A stretch of 64,000 bases of DNA from assembly GCA_035292685.1 (NCBI GenBank), contig DATDPP010000031.1, positions 21,118 through 85,117 of the forward strand. The letters are read 5' to 3'. The stretch comes from JALYNX01 sp035292685. Lineage in GTDB: Bacteria > Actinomycetota > Acidimicrobiia > Spongiisociales > ZC4RG35. Of the stretch, positions 1 to 8,328 are shown in pieces. The notes under the pieces were generated by a model. That model made no database searches and was not told the origin of the DNA. It worked only from the letters and a program-made list of their open reading frames with translations. Numbering within the stretch: the first letter of the stretch is position 1; the number at the start of each line of letters is the position of its first letter. The translations under genes were made by a program, and so were the position numbers.

Positions 1-689
1 ATCGAGACCAGGTTGTCTGCCGCCTGCCGGGCCTCGGTGGTCAAACCCCGATGCTCCGAGCCCACGAGCAGCGCGATCGGCGCCCCGAGGTCTGCCGACC
101 AGAGGTCAACGTCGGCGGAAGGGTCTGCCGCCACCAGGTGGATCCTGCGCTCCCGGAGCCAGACGATCGCTGATTCGAGGTCGGTCACCACGATCGGGAC
201 GGTGAACAGGGCACCGGTCGAGGAGCGTCCGACGTTGGGGTTGAACGGGTCGATCTCGGGGTCGGCCGCGATCACCGCGTCGGCGCCGACCGCGTCGGCA
301 GTCCGCAGGATTGCCCCCAGGTTTCCCGGCTTCTCGACACCCTCGGCCATCAGGAGCAAGGTGCGGGGACCGGTCTCGAGACGGTCGATCCCCACGTCGA
401 ATTGGTCGAATACCGCGATCACGCCCTCGTCCGATCCCCGATAGGAGGCACGGGACAGGATCCGCGAAGAGCAGGCGAACAGGAGCGCGCCCGAAGAGCT
501 GGCGGGGTCAAAGCGGTCCCGGTCGTAGTAGATCTCTCGCGGTTGATGGCCGGCGCCGACTGCCCGGGCCAGGAGGCGTGGCCCCTCGACGATGAACACA
601 CCGTTCCGATCACGATTTCTCCGATCGCGCAAACCAACGAGCGTCTTGATGCGGGGGTTCGCGGACGAGGTGATGATCTGATCCGGCAT
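1..689 (-). CDS. TrmH/SpoU-family RNA 2'-O-methyltransferase (3' end outside window)
   Basis: Reading from ATG at 689 there are 229 codons with no stop before the window edge, so the C-terminus is missing. The SPOUT-fold motifs are visible: an EKPGNLGAILRTADAVGAD segment (N-x-G-x3-R of motif 1), NPNVGRSSTGALFTVP (motif 2 region), and LLVGSEHRGL (motif 3, SAM-binding knot). The N-terminal 75 residues resemble the substrate-binding domain of RlmB/TsnR-type enzymes. The family methylates a ribose in rRNA or tRNA using SAM; the exact target cannot be read from sequence. It starts 2 bases after the stop of the upstream nitroreductase, so the two are probably cotranscribed. Confidence 0.85.
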   Translation of the reverse strand, partial: MPDQIITSSANPRIKTLVGLRDRRNRDRNGVFIVEGPRLLARAVGAGHQPREIYYDRDRFDPASSSGALLFACSSRILSRASYRGSDEGVIAVFDQFDVGIDRLETGPRTLLLMAEGVEKPGNLGAILRTADAVGADAVIAADPEIDPFNPNVGRSSTGALFTVPIVVTDLESAIVWLRERRIHLVAADPSADVDLWSADLGAPIALLVGSEHRGLTTEARQAADNLVS

Positions 690-691
690 GG

Positions 692-1297
692 CTATCCGCT
701 CCACGAATCCCAATGGACGATCGACTCCCGTGACCTTCGCCCTCGGTCGAGACTCGCCGAGCGCCGGTCAGGCGCCGGTTTGCCCACCGTCACCACTCCG
801 ATCGGTTGATGGTCCGCAGGCAGGCTCAGCAGCGAGGCCAGCTCGGGCAACGAATGAACACCAAGGAAACCGGCGGCGAGGCCCTCGTCGACCGCAGCGA
901 GGAGGACCGCCATCAACCCGGCGCCGGCGTCGACCCACCAGTAGGGAACGGGCCAATCCATCTCCTCACCGTCGGGCCCCAGCTTGTCAGGTTGGCGATA
1001 ACGCTCTCGATACACCTCTTCACTGACGCTGACCACGATGTGGGCCGGAGCTCTCGAGATCCATGGATCGAACCCTTTCGCCATGTAATCGCCCTCGTCG
1101 GCGAGTTGGGCGATGGCGAGTCGTGTTTCGGCATCGGTCACCACCACAAACCCGAGGCCCTGTGAGAAGCCGGCTGACGGAGCCCGCAGCCCGGCGTCGA
1201 CAATGCGGTTCAGGCTCTCGATCGGGATTTGGTCCGGGAGGTAGTTGCGGACCATTCGGCGCCGGGCGATGACGTCTCGAAACTCCATGACTGACAT
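692..1297 (-). CDS. nitroreductase family protein
   Basis: A protein of about 201 aa with the FMN-binding nitroreductase layout: an N-terminal RRRMVRNY segment, RAPSAGFSQGLGFVVV (flavin contact), a central LLAAVDEGLAAGFLGVH helix, and a C-terminal GVVTVGKPAPDRRSASLDRGRR tail typical of actinobacterial members. The family reduces nitro, quinone or related substrates with NAD(P)H; no substrate is evident. The frame is open upstream to 1339, but the alignment-like start is at 1297 (MSVMEFRDV) or 1288. It is followed at once by the RNA methyltransferase. Confidence 0.8.
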   Translation of the reverse strand: MSVMEFRDVIARRRMVRNYLPDQIPIESLNRIVDAGLRAPSAGFSQGLGFVVVTDAETRLAIAQLADEGDYMAKGFDPWISRAPAHIVVSVSEEVYRERYRQPDKLGPDGEEMDWPVPYWWVDAGAGLMAVLLAAVDEGLAAGFLGVHSLPELASLLSLPADHQPIGVVTVGKPAPDRRSASLDRGRRSRESIVHWDSWSG

Positions 1298-1404
1298 CTT
1301 GTCACCGATGACGACGATGATGTCGGAGGCCGGTCCCACAATCCCCGGGAAACCGCTTAACGTGTGCGGACCTGGTGCCTGGAGTCGATCACGGAGGGAA
1401 CCGA

Positions 1405-2310
1405 ATGGCGGTCATGGGTCAGGGAACAGGCGGGTTCTCCGTTGTGTGGACCAGGGGCAAAGGGTGCTCCGAGCTGGCCGACCTCCTGACGGGTGGCCGT
1501 TCCAATCGGCTCTCCGGCGACCTGGCCGAGGGGTGCATCAACCACCGGGCCGACCTGCTGGTCTCACGACGTCTGCCCGGGTCCTTCGACCTGGTGAATG
1601 TCGCGGTTCCCCTGGCTTTCGTGCCCGAGAACGTGACGGCGGTGGTTGCCACCGTGGCCGGTGGACCACACTCCATCCTGGCCGCTCAAACCGCGGCTCT
1701 GGTGGGAGCGAGCCTCGGGGTCGAAGCCGAGATGGTTTCTGCATCGGGCCCCGGTGATGACCCATCCGCAGCTCAAAAGACGCTCGATAGGATCGCGGCC
1801 GTCGTGCCAGAGATCCGGGGGCGGGTTGTAGGGGTCGATGGGATCAGCAGCCTCGCCCACGATTTGGACGAGGGATCGTTGCTGGTGTTGGGTGCCCCGG
1901 GTGGCTCCTGGCTGCAGCGTTCGATGCTGGGCCCCGGGGCGCGTTTGAGAAGCAAGGCCCACGCTGGAGCGGTAGTGGTGCGCAGCGCTCCCGACCGGGT
2001 CTTCCGTTGGATGGGGGAGCCGGTGTTCGTCGGGCCGATGCGTCAGGCGAACGACACCCTGCGGATCCACGATGAGAGAGTGCTGGCGGTGGCAGATCAG
2101 GGGGTGCTCATCGGGTTGGTGCGGAGGGAGCGGTTGGAGGTGTCCGGTGACGATCCGGTCGCCTCCATCATGGAAGCGGCACTATCCGCGAAAATCGACG
2201 AGACCCTGGCGGAGGCGCGAGCGTTGGAGCCCACATTCGGCGCCGACCCGATCCCGGTGACGGACCATGAAGAGCACCTCGTTGGTGGCTTGTCATTGCC
2301 TGCGGCCTGA
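1405..2310 (+). CDS. universal-stress-protein-like protein of unknown function
   Basis: A protein of about 301 aa from ATG 1405; an in-frame ATG at 1375 is less likely because it adds a charged stretch ahead of the first beta strand. The middle (about 60-190) has a USP-like alternating pattern ending in GSLLVLGAPGGSWLQRS and GPGARLR, like the G-x2-G-x9-G(S/T) nucleotide loop of UspA. The C-terminal part (DERVLAVADQGVLIGLVRRE then DDPVASIM) resembles a single CBS-type half motif. No catalytic motif was found. It is divergent from the nitroreductase and alone in its orientation block. Function unknown; the USP and CBS resemblances are weak inferences. Confidence 0.6.
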   Translation: MAVMGQGTGGFSVVWTRGKGCSELADLLTGGRSNRLSGDLAEGCINHRADLLVSRRLPGSFDLVNVAVPLAFVPENVTAVVATVAGGPHSILAAQTAALVGASLGVEAEMVSASGPGDDPSAAQKTLDRIAAVVPEIRGRVVGVDGISSLAHDLDEGSLLVLGAPGGSWLQRSMLGPGARLRSKAHAGAVVVRSAPDRVFRWMGEPVFVGPMRQANDTLRIHDERVLAVADQGVLIGLVRRERLEVSGDDPVASIMEAALSAKIDETLAEARALEPTFGADPIPVTDHEEHLVGGLSLPAA

Positions 2311-2331
2311 ATCCGGCCAGAATCAACCATC

Positions 2332-3243
2332 GTGAAACTTGGGACCTTTCTGTGGGGCACCTTTTGGGTCGTCGTCGCCCTCGCTCTGGTGTTCCATGTC
2401 GTCGGCGGCTGGTACTTCTCCAGCGAGTTGATCCAGGATGGTTTCGCCATCCAGCCCGATGACCTCGCCTATCCCGGCCCTGATCTTGGACTGGAGCAGG
2501 TTTCGTACACGACACCACTCGGAGAGATGGATGCTTGGTATCTCCCCGCCGGAGGTCCCACCTGGGTCATCCACGTCCACGGAAAAGGGACCACCCCGGA
2601 CGAGGCCGAACCGCTGTTTGCACCGCTCCAGGATGCGGGCTATCCCCAACTCGCCATCACCTATCGCAACGACGACGATCAACCCCAGGATCCGAGCGGC
2701 TACTACCAGTACGGGGCCACCGAATGGGAGGACGTGGCGGGGGCGGTGGCCTATGCCGTGGACAACGGGGCCGAGCACGTGGTGCTCAATGGCTATTCGA
2801 CAGGTGGCAGCCATGTCATGGCCTTCATGTATCGCCAGACCCTCGAGCCGGTGAGCGGGGTGTTGTTGGACTCGCCGAATCTCGACGTGGGTGAGACGGT
2901 CGACTTCAACGCGGCGCAGCGTGATTTGCCTTTGCTGCCGTTCAATGTCCCTCCCACGCTCAGCGCGGTGGCGCAGTTCTTCACCTCGCTTCGGATCGGA
3001 GTCAACTGGAAGTCGTTGGACTACGTCGAAGGGGTGGACGTCTATTTGCGCCAACCCGTCTTGATCCATCATGGGACCGAGGATCAGTCGGTTCCGGTGA
3101 AGGAGAGCGTCGACTTCGCGGCAGCCGCACCGGACCTCGTCACCCTGATCCAGGTGGAAGGGGCGGATCATGTCGGCTCCTTCGACGCCGACCCGGGGAA
3201 GTACACCGCGGAAGTGCTGGCGTTCCTCGACCAAGCCGGTTGA
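2332..3243 (+). CDS. membrane-anchored alpha/beta hydrolase
   Basis: A 303 aa protein starting GTG at 2332. Residues 5-25 form one hydrophobic segment, probably a signal anchor placing the enzyme outside the membrane. The hydrolase fold is shown by HVHGKG (oxyanion loop), LNGYSTGGSH (nucleophile elbow G-Y-S-T-G), LIHHGTEDQSVPV (acid Asp) and GADHVGSF (catalytic His). Spacing fits the BAAT/dienelactone-hydrolase-like clan. The substrate is unknown. It lies 21 bases after the USP-like gene and 33 before the osmoprotectant transporter, with no clear functional link to either. Confidence 0.8.
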   Translation: MKLGTFLWGTFWVVVALALVFHVVGGWYFSSELIQDGFAIQPDDLAYPGPDLGLEQVSYTTPLGEMDAWYLPAGGPTWVIHVHGKGTTPDEAEPLFAPLQDAGYPQLAITYRNDDDQPQDPSGYYQYGATEWEDVAGAVAYAVDNGAEHVVLNGYSTGGSHVMAFMYRQTLEPVSGVLLDSPNLDVGETVDFNAAQRDLPLLPFNVPPTLSAVAQFFTSLRIGVNWKSLDYVEGVDVYLRQPVLIHHGTEDQSVPVKESVDFAAAAPDLVTLIQVEGADHVGSFDADPGKYTAEVLAFLDQAG

Positions 3244-3276
3244 TCCAGCGCCTCCTCACGTAGGGTCTCCTCAATC

Positions 3277-4392
3277 GTGGGCTCCCAGGTGCAAACCGAC
3301 ACCATGATCCGTCTCGACAACGTCGCCAAGGTGTTTGCAGGCGCCAGCCAGCCGGCGGTGGCCAATTTGAGTCTCGATGTCGATCGGGGTGAGTTGGTGG
3401 TGTTACTCGGCCCATCGGGGTGCGGCAAGACCACCACCTTGAAGATGATCAACCGGCTGATCGAGCCGACCTCAGGGCGAATCGAGGTCGATGGCCGGGA
3501 CGTGATGTCGGTCCCTCCCCACGAGTTGAGACGTTCGATCGGCTACGTCATCCAGGAGGTCGGGCTGTTTCCACATCGCACCATCGCCCAGAACATGGCG
3601 ACGGTTCCCAAGCTCCTGGGATGGGATGCCGGCCGCATCAACGAGCGGGTGGCGGAGCTGACCGTGCTCGTCGGCTTGGACCGGTCGATGCTGGAGAGAT
3701 ATCCCACAGAGCTCTCCGGTGGCCAGCAACAGAGGGTTGGAGTGGCTCGGGCGTTGGCGGCCGACCCACCGGTTCTGCTCATGGACGAGCCGTTCGGGGC
3801 GGTTGACCCGATTGTGAGAGGGCATCTTCAATGGGAGTTCCTCGAGCTCCAATCCAGACTCGGGAAGACCGTCGTCTTCGTGACCCACGACATCGACGAG
3901 GCGATCCTCCTCGGGTCGCGCATCGCCATCCTCAACGTCGGGGGAGTGCTCGAGCAGCACGACACCCCCGAGCGGATTCTGGCGAGCCCCGCCAACGAAT
4001 TCGTCGAGTCGTTCATCGGGGGAGAGCGCGGGCTGAGGCGGCTTGCCTTGCGACCGATCGGCGAAGCCGTGGTGTCGAGGGGGCCGGTGATCGATATCAC
4101 CGGCACTCCGGATGAGGCGGTCAGGCTAATGGAAGAGCATGGCGTCTCCTGGGTCGGGTTGCTCTCCGGTGATCAGCTTCTGGGCTGGGTCGATGCATCC
4201 GAGATCGATGGGCGACCCCTTGCCGCGCTCACCCCTCGCGAGTTCCTTGTGAGCCTCCGCAGCGATTCCTCCCTGCGGTCTGCGCTCGACGCCGTGGTCA
4301 CCAGTCACGCCCGAATGGCGGTGGTGGTCGACGACGGTATCTACCGGGGGATGGTGGACTTGGAGGCGATCGCCGAGGAGATAACGGAATGA
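3277..4392 (+). CDS. opuCA: osmoprotectant ABC transporter ATP-binding protein with CBS pair
   Basis: A 371 aa ATPase of the OpuCA/ProV class that powers glycine-betaine, choline or carnitine uptake. Walker A is LGPSGCGKTT near residue 45, the ABC signature is LSGGQQQRVG near 146, and Walker B is LLMDEPFGAVD near 168. The C-terminal 110 residues carry two CBS-like repeats, which in OpuA-type systems sense ionic strength or cyclic dinucleotides. The start is GTG 3277; ATG 3304 (MIRLDNV) is an equally reasonable start. The stop overlaps the next gene's ATG (ATGA). First gene of a four-gene operon. Confidence 0.92.
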   Translation: MGSQVQTDTMIRLDNVAKVFAGASQPAVANLSLDVDRGELVVLLGPSGCGKTTTLKMINRLIEPTSGRIEVDGRDVMSVPPHELRRSIGYVIQEVGLFPHRTIAQNMATVPKLLGWDAGRINERVAELTVLVGLDRSMLERYPTELSGGQQQRVGVARALAADPPVLLMDEPFGAVDPIVRGHLQWEFLELQSRLGKTVVFVTHDIDEAILLGSRIAILNVGGVLEQHDTPERILASPANEFVESFIGGERGLRRLALRPIGEAVVSRGPVIDITGTPDEAVRLMEEHGVSWVGLLSGDQLLGWVDASEIDGRPLAALTPREFLVSLRSDSSLRSALDAVVTSHARMAVVVDDGIYRGMVDLEAIAEEITE

Positions 4393-5078
4393 TCCTTGCC
4401 CAGGCAGCCTCTTCCCTCTTCGACTGGGATTGGGTGGGCCGCAACATCGACTCGATCTGGCGGAGGACGGTGGAGCACCTTGCGCTGACCGGCGTTGCCC
4501 TCGTCGCAGGCATCGTGATTGCGTCGGCTCTTGCGGCGGTTGCGATACGGAAACCCAGGACCTACCCGACGATCACGGCGGCGACGGGTCTGCTCTACAC
4601 GATCCCCGCGCTCGCCGTGTTCGCCCTGGTTGCCCCCTTGGTGGGGATTGGCACCGTCACCCAGAGATTCATCACTGCCGAGATCGCGCTCATCAGCTAC
4701 ACCCTCCTCATCCTCATCCGCAACATCGTGACCGGGGTCAACGGAGTCCCGGCAGGGGTGAGGGAGGCAGCCGCCGGCATGGGGTACAGCGAAGGAGAGC
4801 GGATCCGACAGATCGAATTGCCGCTCGCCTTGCCGGCGGTGATGGCTGGGATCAGGATCGCCACGGTCACCGTCATCGGATTGGTCACCGTCACTTCGCT
4901 GCTAGGCCTGGGAGGTCTCGGTTTCTTCATCCTCGACGGGCTGCGGCGGTCGATCATCTTCCCCACCGAGATAATTGTGGGCGTGGTGCTGTCGGTGGCC
5001 CTGGCCGCGGCGCTCGACATCGGCCTGCTGGGCATCGGGCGGGTGCTCACGCCTTGGGCGCGGGAAGGCGATCGGTGA
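4389..5078 (+). CDS. opuCB: osmoprotectant ABC transporter permease
   Basis: A 229 aa inner-membrane permease with about five to six hydrophobic helices and the EAA loop EAAAGMGYSEGERIRQIELP that docks on the ATPase. It resembles the OpuCB/ProW-type subunits that flank a separate binding protein. The ATGA overlap with the ATPase gene and the 1-base overlap with the next permease imply translational coupling. The N-terminal 20 residues are cytoplasmic and contain a WDW motif. Substrate specificity among compatible solutes cannot be told from this subunit. Confidence 0.9.
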   Translation: MILAQAASSLFDWDWVGRNIDSIWRRTVEHLALTGVALVAGIVIASALAAVAIRKPRTYPTITAATGLLYTIPALAVFALVAPLVGIGTVTQRFITAEIALISYTLLILIRNIVTGVNGVPAGVREAAAGMGYSEGERIRQIELPLALPAVMAGIRIATVTVIGLVTVTSLLGLGGLGFFILDGLRRSIIFPTEIIVGVVLSVALAAALDIGLLGIGRVLTPWAREGDR

Positions 5079-5803
5079 TGGGATTCCTCTCCGACCTCGT
5101 CTCGTGGTTCGGCGAGCCCGGAAGGTGGGCCGGCGACGACGGGATCCTTCCCCGGGCCCTGGAACATCTCTGGCTCGCCGCGCTCCCGATGCTGATCGCG
5201 GTGACGGTGGCGTTGCCGATCGCGGTGTGGCTCGGTCATCGGCGGATTGGTGGTTTGGCCGCCAACGCAGCCGCGAATATCGGGCGAGCGATCCCCTCGT
5301 TCGGGTTGATAATCCTGGCCGCGATCTTCTTCGCACGCGCCGGGGTCAGTCTGCGGTTCTGGCCGGCGGCGGTCGCCCTGCTCGCCTTGGCCATCCCTCC
5401 GATCTACACCAACGCCTATACCGCCATCGTCACCGTTCCCCGAGAGACGGTCGAAGCGGCAAAGGGCATGGGGTTCACCGACAACGAGGTGCTCTGGGGG
5501 GTGGAAGTGCCCATCGGCGCCCCGCTCATCTTTGCCGGGATCCGCATCTCGTTCATCCAGGTGCTGGCCACTGTTCCCCTGGCCGCGGTGCTCTCATCGG
5601 GAGGTGGGCTCGGTCAATACGTCGTTCGGGGCTTCGCCCAGGGGCCCGGGGGCCGGGTGGAGGTGTTCGCCGGCGCCCTTCTGATCGCGGTCCTCACCCT
5701 GGGAGCCGACTGGCTGTTGTCCCGGGGCGAGCGGTGGGTCCTCCCCGAGGGCCGTCGGCCTCGCTCTTCGGAGGAGATCAGGGCCGCAGCCTCGATCTCC
5801 TGA
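5078..5803 (+). CDS. opuCD: second osmoprotectant ABC transporter permease
   Basis: A 241 aa permease from ATG 5078, which shares one base with the preceding stop. It has several hydrophobic helices and an EAA loop, EAAKGMGFTDNEVLWGVEVP. With the previous gene it forms the heterodimeric transmembrane part of an OpuC-type importer. An open frame extends upstream on the same strand but covers the first permease in another phase and is not coding. Only the binding-protein gene follows, after a stem-loop. Confidence 0.9.
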   Translation: MGFLSDLVSWFGEPGRWAGDDGILPRALEHLWLAALPMLIAVTVALPIAVWLGHRRIGGLAANAAANIGRAIPSFGLIILAAIFFARAGVSLRFWPAAVALLALAIPPIYTNAYTAIVTVPRETVEAAKGMGFTDNEVLWGVEVPIGAPLIFAGIRISFIQVLATVPLAAVLSSGGGLGQYVVRGFAQGPGGRVEVFAGALLIAVLTLGADWLLSRGERWVLPEGRRPRSSEEIRAAASIS

Positions 5804-5843
5804 CCCTGCCGAAATCACAGGCCCGGTTAGGGTGGGCCAGGTA

Positions 5844-5862
5844 GGCGCCTTTTCGGGGCGCC
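5844..5862 (+). promoter_or_regulatory. stem-loop between permease and binding-protein genes
   Basis: GGCGCC at 5844-5849 and GGCGCC at 5857-5862 pair perfectly around a 7-base loop. It sits in the only sizeable gap (85 bases) of the osmoprotectant operon, 27 bases ahead of the binding-protein ATG and upstream of its AAAGGAAG ribosome-binding region. Stem-loops here often stabilise the more abundant binding-protein transcript; that role is inference. No T-tract follows, so a full terminator is less likely. Confidence 0.5.
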
Positions 5863-5888
5863 GTTGACAAGAAAAGAAAGGAAGACCC

Positions 5889-6830
5889 ATGCGGACATCT
5901 TTCCGCAGACGCTTCTTCGGGGCGACCCTCCTGGTCTTGGCGCTGGTTGTGACGGCGTGTGACGGTGGGTCGGGTGGAGATGCGACTACGACGCCCTCCG
6001 ATGGGGGGACCGTCGAAGGTCCAGCCATAACGGTTGGGTCCTTCAACTTCCCGGAGTCGGTGATCCTGGCCGAGATCTATGCCCAGGCCCTCGAGGCCAA
6101 CGGCTACACGGTCGTGAGGAACCTCAACATTGGGGACAGAGAGCTGATCTTCCCTGAGATCGAGTCTGGCGCCATCGACTTCATCCCCGAGTACCTTGGT
6201 TCGGCTGTTTCTATCGGGTTTGGCGAAGAGGCGCCCACCGATGAAGCCGAGGCCCTCCAGACTCTCACGGATTTGTTCGCCGCGAAGTCGGTGACTGTGC
6301 TCGATCCGGCGCCAGGCCAGGACAAGAATGTATTCGTGGTCACCGGCGACTTCGCCGAAGGGAACGGTGTCACCACGGTGTCAGACCTGGCAGGAGCCGG
6401 CGAGGTAACCCTGGGAGGCCCACCCGAATGTGAGGACCGATCCACCTGTTACCGCGGGTTGGTTGAGACCTACGGGCTCGACAACCTCGGTTTCGAGTCG
6501 ATAGCGGAGGGCGCGGCCCGGGTGGCGGCCCTGGAATCCGGCGAGATCCAAGTGGCTCTGCTCTTCTCGACTCAACCAGTTATCACCGAGAAGGGTTTCG
6601 TCGTTCTCGGGGGGACCGAGGAGATAATCGCTCCCGAGAATGTTGTCCCCGTCGTCAGCAACGAAGTGGCGGAGGCCTACGGCGATGATTTCGCCGCTTT
6701 GATCAACTCGATCTCAAGACTGATCACCACCGAGGTCCTCTTGGATCTCAACGGCCGCGTCGAGATCGATGCGGAGAATCCCGAAGATGCGGCCACCGCC
6801 TGGCTCAGCGAGCAGGGTCTAGTCCCGTGA
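5889..6830 (+). CDS. opuCC: osmoprotectant ABC transporter substrate-binding lipoprotein
   Basis: A 313 aa protein with a lipoprotein signal: positively charged start, hydrophobic core, and lipobox VVTAC with Cys24 as the predicted lipidated residue, followed by a Gly/Ser/Thr-rich linker. The mature part begins ITVGSFNFPESVILAEIYAQ, the standard opening of OpuAC/OpuCC quaternary-amine binding domains, and continues through EYLGSAVS, typical of the fold. It captures compatible solute outside the cell for the two permeases upstream. The last gene of the operon, it is followed by a heptamer-repeat palindrome and a strong hairpin. Confidence 0.92.
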   Translation: MRTSFRRRFFGATLLVLALVVTACDGGSGGDATTTPSDGGTVEGPAITVGSFNFPESVILAEIYAQALEANGYTVVRNLNIGDRELIFPEIESGAIDFIPEYLGSAVSIGFGEEAPTDEAEALQTLTDLFAAKSVTVLDPAPGQDKNVFVVTGDFAEGNGVTTVSDLAGAGEVTLGGPPECEDRSTCYRGLVETYGLDNLGFESIAEGAARVAALESGEIQVALLFSTQPVITEKGFVVLGGTEEIIAPENVVPVVSNEVAEAYGDDFAALINSISRLITTEVLLDLNGRVEIDAENPEDAATAWLSEQGLVP

Positions 6831-6882
6831 TCCGTAATCCGTTATCCGTAATCCGTACGGAAAGCGGATAACGGACTACGGA
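6831..6882. repeat. TCCGTNN heptamer palindrome, copy A
   Basis: Starting directly after the opuCC stop, four tandem heptamers (TCCGTAA, TCCGTTA, TCCGTAA, TCCGTAC) run from 6831 to 6858. After a short loop the same units return in reverse orientation. TCCGTAATCCGTTATCCG (6831-6848) pairs with 6865-6882 at 17 of 18 positions. Two further intergenic copies occur in this window (near 25944 and 56647). Confidence 0.85.
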
Positions 6883-6890
6883 AGACGAAC

Positions 6891-6919
6891 AGGAAACCCG
6901 GGCCGAGCCCGGGGTTCCT
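6891..6919 (+). terminator. GC-rich hairpin terminating the osmoprotectant operon
   Basis: AGGAA-A-CCCGGGC (6891-6903) pairs with GCCCGGG-G-TTCCT (6907-6919) around the 3-base loop CGA, giving 12 base pairs with a single mismatch. It lies 60 bases after the opuCC stop and ahead of the next gene. There is no T-run, so it could act with Rho or as a 3'-end stabiliser; high-GC actinobacteria often lack the T-tract. Confidence 0.6.
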
Positions 6920-6959
6920 GTCACACGGTCCCCGTACGGTGTTGTCAGGAGGTCGACAG

Positions 6960-7148
6960 ATGATCATCGATTGCCGGCAATGCGCCATGCAGGACACCAG
7001 TGCTTGCGACGATTGTGTCGTGACCATTCTGCTCGACGGAGGCCCGCTCGAGCTCGACGAATCGGAGAGCGAGGCGTTGAGAAATCTGGCCGGCGAAGGC
7101 CTGGTCCCCCGTCTCCGATTGGTGCCGATCGATAGAAAGACCGGCTGA
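6960..7148 (+). CDS. small cysteine-rich conserved protein
   Basis: A 62 aa protein from ATG 6960, preceded by a clear AGGAGG at about 6948-6953; the frame opens earlier, but this start has the ribosome-binding site. Four cysteines cluster in the first 20 residues (C-x2-C-x6-C-x2-C spacing), a layout suited to a zinc or iron-sulfur site. The rest is an acidic helix followed by LVPRLRLVPI. Similar short actinobacterial proteins with this C-terminal motif are known to me only as uncharacterised. Function unknown. Confidence 0.7.
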   Translation: MIIDCRQCAMQDTSACDDCVVTILLDGGPLELDESESEALRNLAGEGLVPRLRLVPIDRKTG

Positions 7149-7215
7149 GGAACAGAGGGCGGGCGCAGAGTCGTCGAGGACATGATCGCGGGCAGGGCCG
7201 TTACCCTCAGCAGGC

Positions 7216-7509
7216 ATGGTGAAGGTGTACGCGATCGCCCTCGTCTTCGGGGTTGTCGGTCTGTTGGTCGTGATTCTCGGAGGTGCCCTTGCCGAGAATC
7301 TGGGCCGTCAGGACATCGATCCGGGACGCAGGATCGGCAAACCGGGCCGGGCTGTGATCGGCGGGCTGGTCGGGTTCGGCATGGCCGGGGTCTCGGCGGA
7401 GTTCTCCCCTCTCGGCCTCGACTGGCCGATGTCGTTGCTGCTTGCCCTGGTCGGAGGCGCTGCCGGGGCGATCTGGGGGCTCTATGGCGCAGGGGTCGCC
7501 GGGCGTTGA
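7216..7509 (+). CDS. small membrane protein
   Basis: A 97 aa protein with three hydrophobic segments (about 3-24, 46-62, 72-93) rich in Gly and Ala, and a short charged loop (NLGRQDIDPGRRIGKPGR) after the first. No recognised family. Its stop overlaps the TTG start of the metallophosphoesterase (TTGA), so the two are probably translated together. Confidence 0.65.
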   Translation: MVKVYAIALVFGVVGLLVVILGGALAENLGRQDIDPGRRIGKPGRAVIGGLVGFGMAGVSAEFSPLGLDWPMSLLLALVGGAAGAIWGLYGAGVAGR

Positions 7510-8282
7510 TCCTTGCGATTTCCGACGTTCATTTCGCCCTCGATGCGTTGCGTCGAGTCGTCGCCATGGGTCAGCCTGTCCTCATCCTGGGTGATCTGGT
7601 CAACCTGACCGACTATCGGACGGGGGAGGGGGCGGTGGCGGACGTCCTCGGTCTGGAATTCGCCCGTGAGTCGGCGGCGGCCCGAGCTGCCGGTGACTTC
7701 CAGGGAATGAGAGACCTGTGGGTCCAGCGTACCGCCGGTCGATTCGATGAGGTCCGGGCGGAGATCGGGGCGGCCATCGACGCCCAATACCGGGAAGTGG
7801 CGCTGGCCCTGGAGGGGGGGAGCGGGTTCGTGATCCACGGGAATGTGGATCGCCCGCAGAGTCTTCGGGCCAGCCTGCCGGAAGGTTTCGAGTACGTTCA
7901 TGGCCGGGTGGTGGAAATCGAGGGGATTCGGTTCGGCTTCGCCGGGGGAGGGGCTTCCACTCCGCTCCAGGCCGAGGGAGAGGTGTCCGACGACGAAATG
8001 AGGCTTCTCCTCGAGCAGATCGGCCCGGTTGACGTGCTCTGCACTCACATCCCGGCCGCCGTCAGATCGTTGCGCACCGACGTCATCACCGGCCGGGCGG
8101 AGCGCGGCTCCGAGCCGATCCTCGACTATCTGCTCCGGGAGAGGCCGCGTGCCCACATCTTCGGCGACGTCCATCAGCCCCAGGCCACTCAATGGCGTCT
8201 CGGATCGACGCTGTGTCGCAACGTTGGGTACTTCAGGGCGACGGGACGCCCGCTGTCCATCGACCCCGCCCGGATCGGCTGA
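7506..8282 (+). CDS. metallophosphoesterase
   Basis: A protein of about 258 aa, starting TTG at 7506 within the stop of the preceding gene; no other start in the frame precedes the first motif. Calcineurin-like motifs are present in order: AISDVHFALDAL (D-x-H), LILGDLVNL (G-D), VIHGNVDRP (G-N-x-D), LCTHIPA (H) and HIFGDVHQPQ (G-D-x-H). These ligands bind two metal ions for phosphoester hydrolysis. The substrate is unknown. The long open frame upstream on the same strand is not coding. Confidence 0.8.
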   Translation: MILAISDVHFALDALRRVVAMGQPVLILGDLVNLTDYRTGEGAVADVLGLEFARESAAARAAGDFQGMRDLWVQRTAGRFDEVRAEIGAAIDAQYREVALALEGGSGFVIHGNVDRPQSLRASLPEGFEYVHGRVVEIEGIRFGFAGGGASTPLQAEGEVSDDEMRLLLEQIGPVDVLCTHIPAAVRSLRTDVITGRAERGSEPILDYLLRERPRAHIFGDVHQPQATQWRLGSTLCRNVGYFRATGRPLSIDPARIG

Positions 8283-8328
8283 GTAGGTATCTCGCTAATC
8301 TCGTCTGCCGGACAAGGACTCTGGAGAG

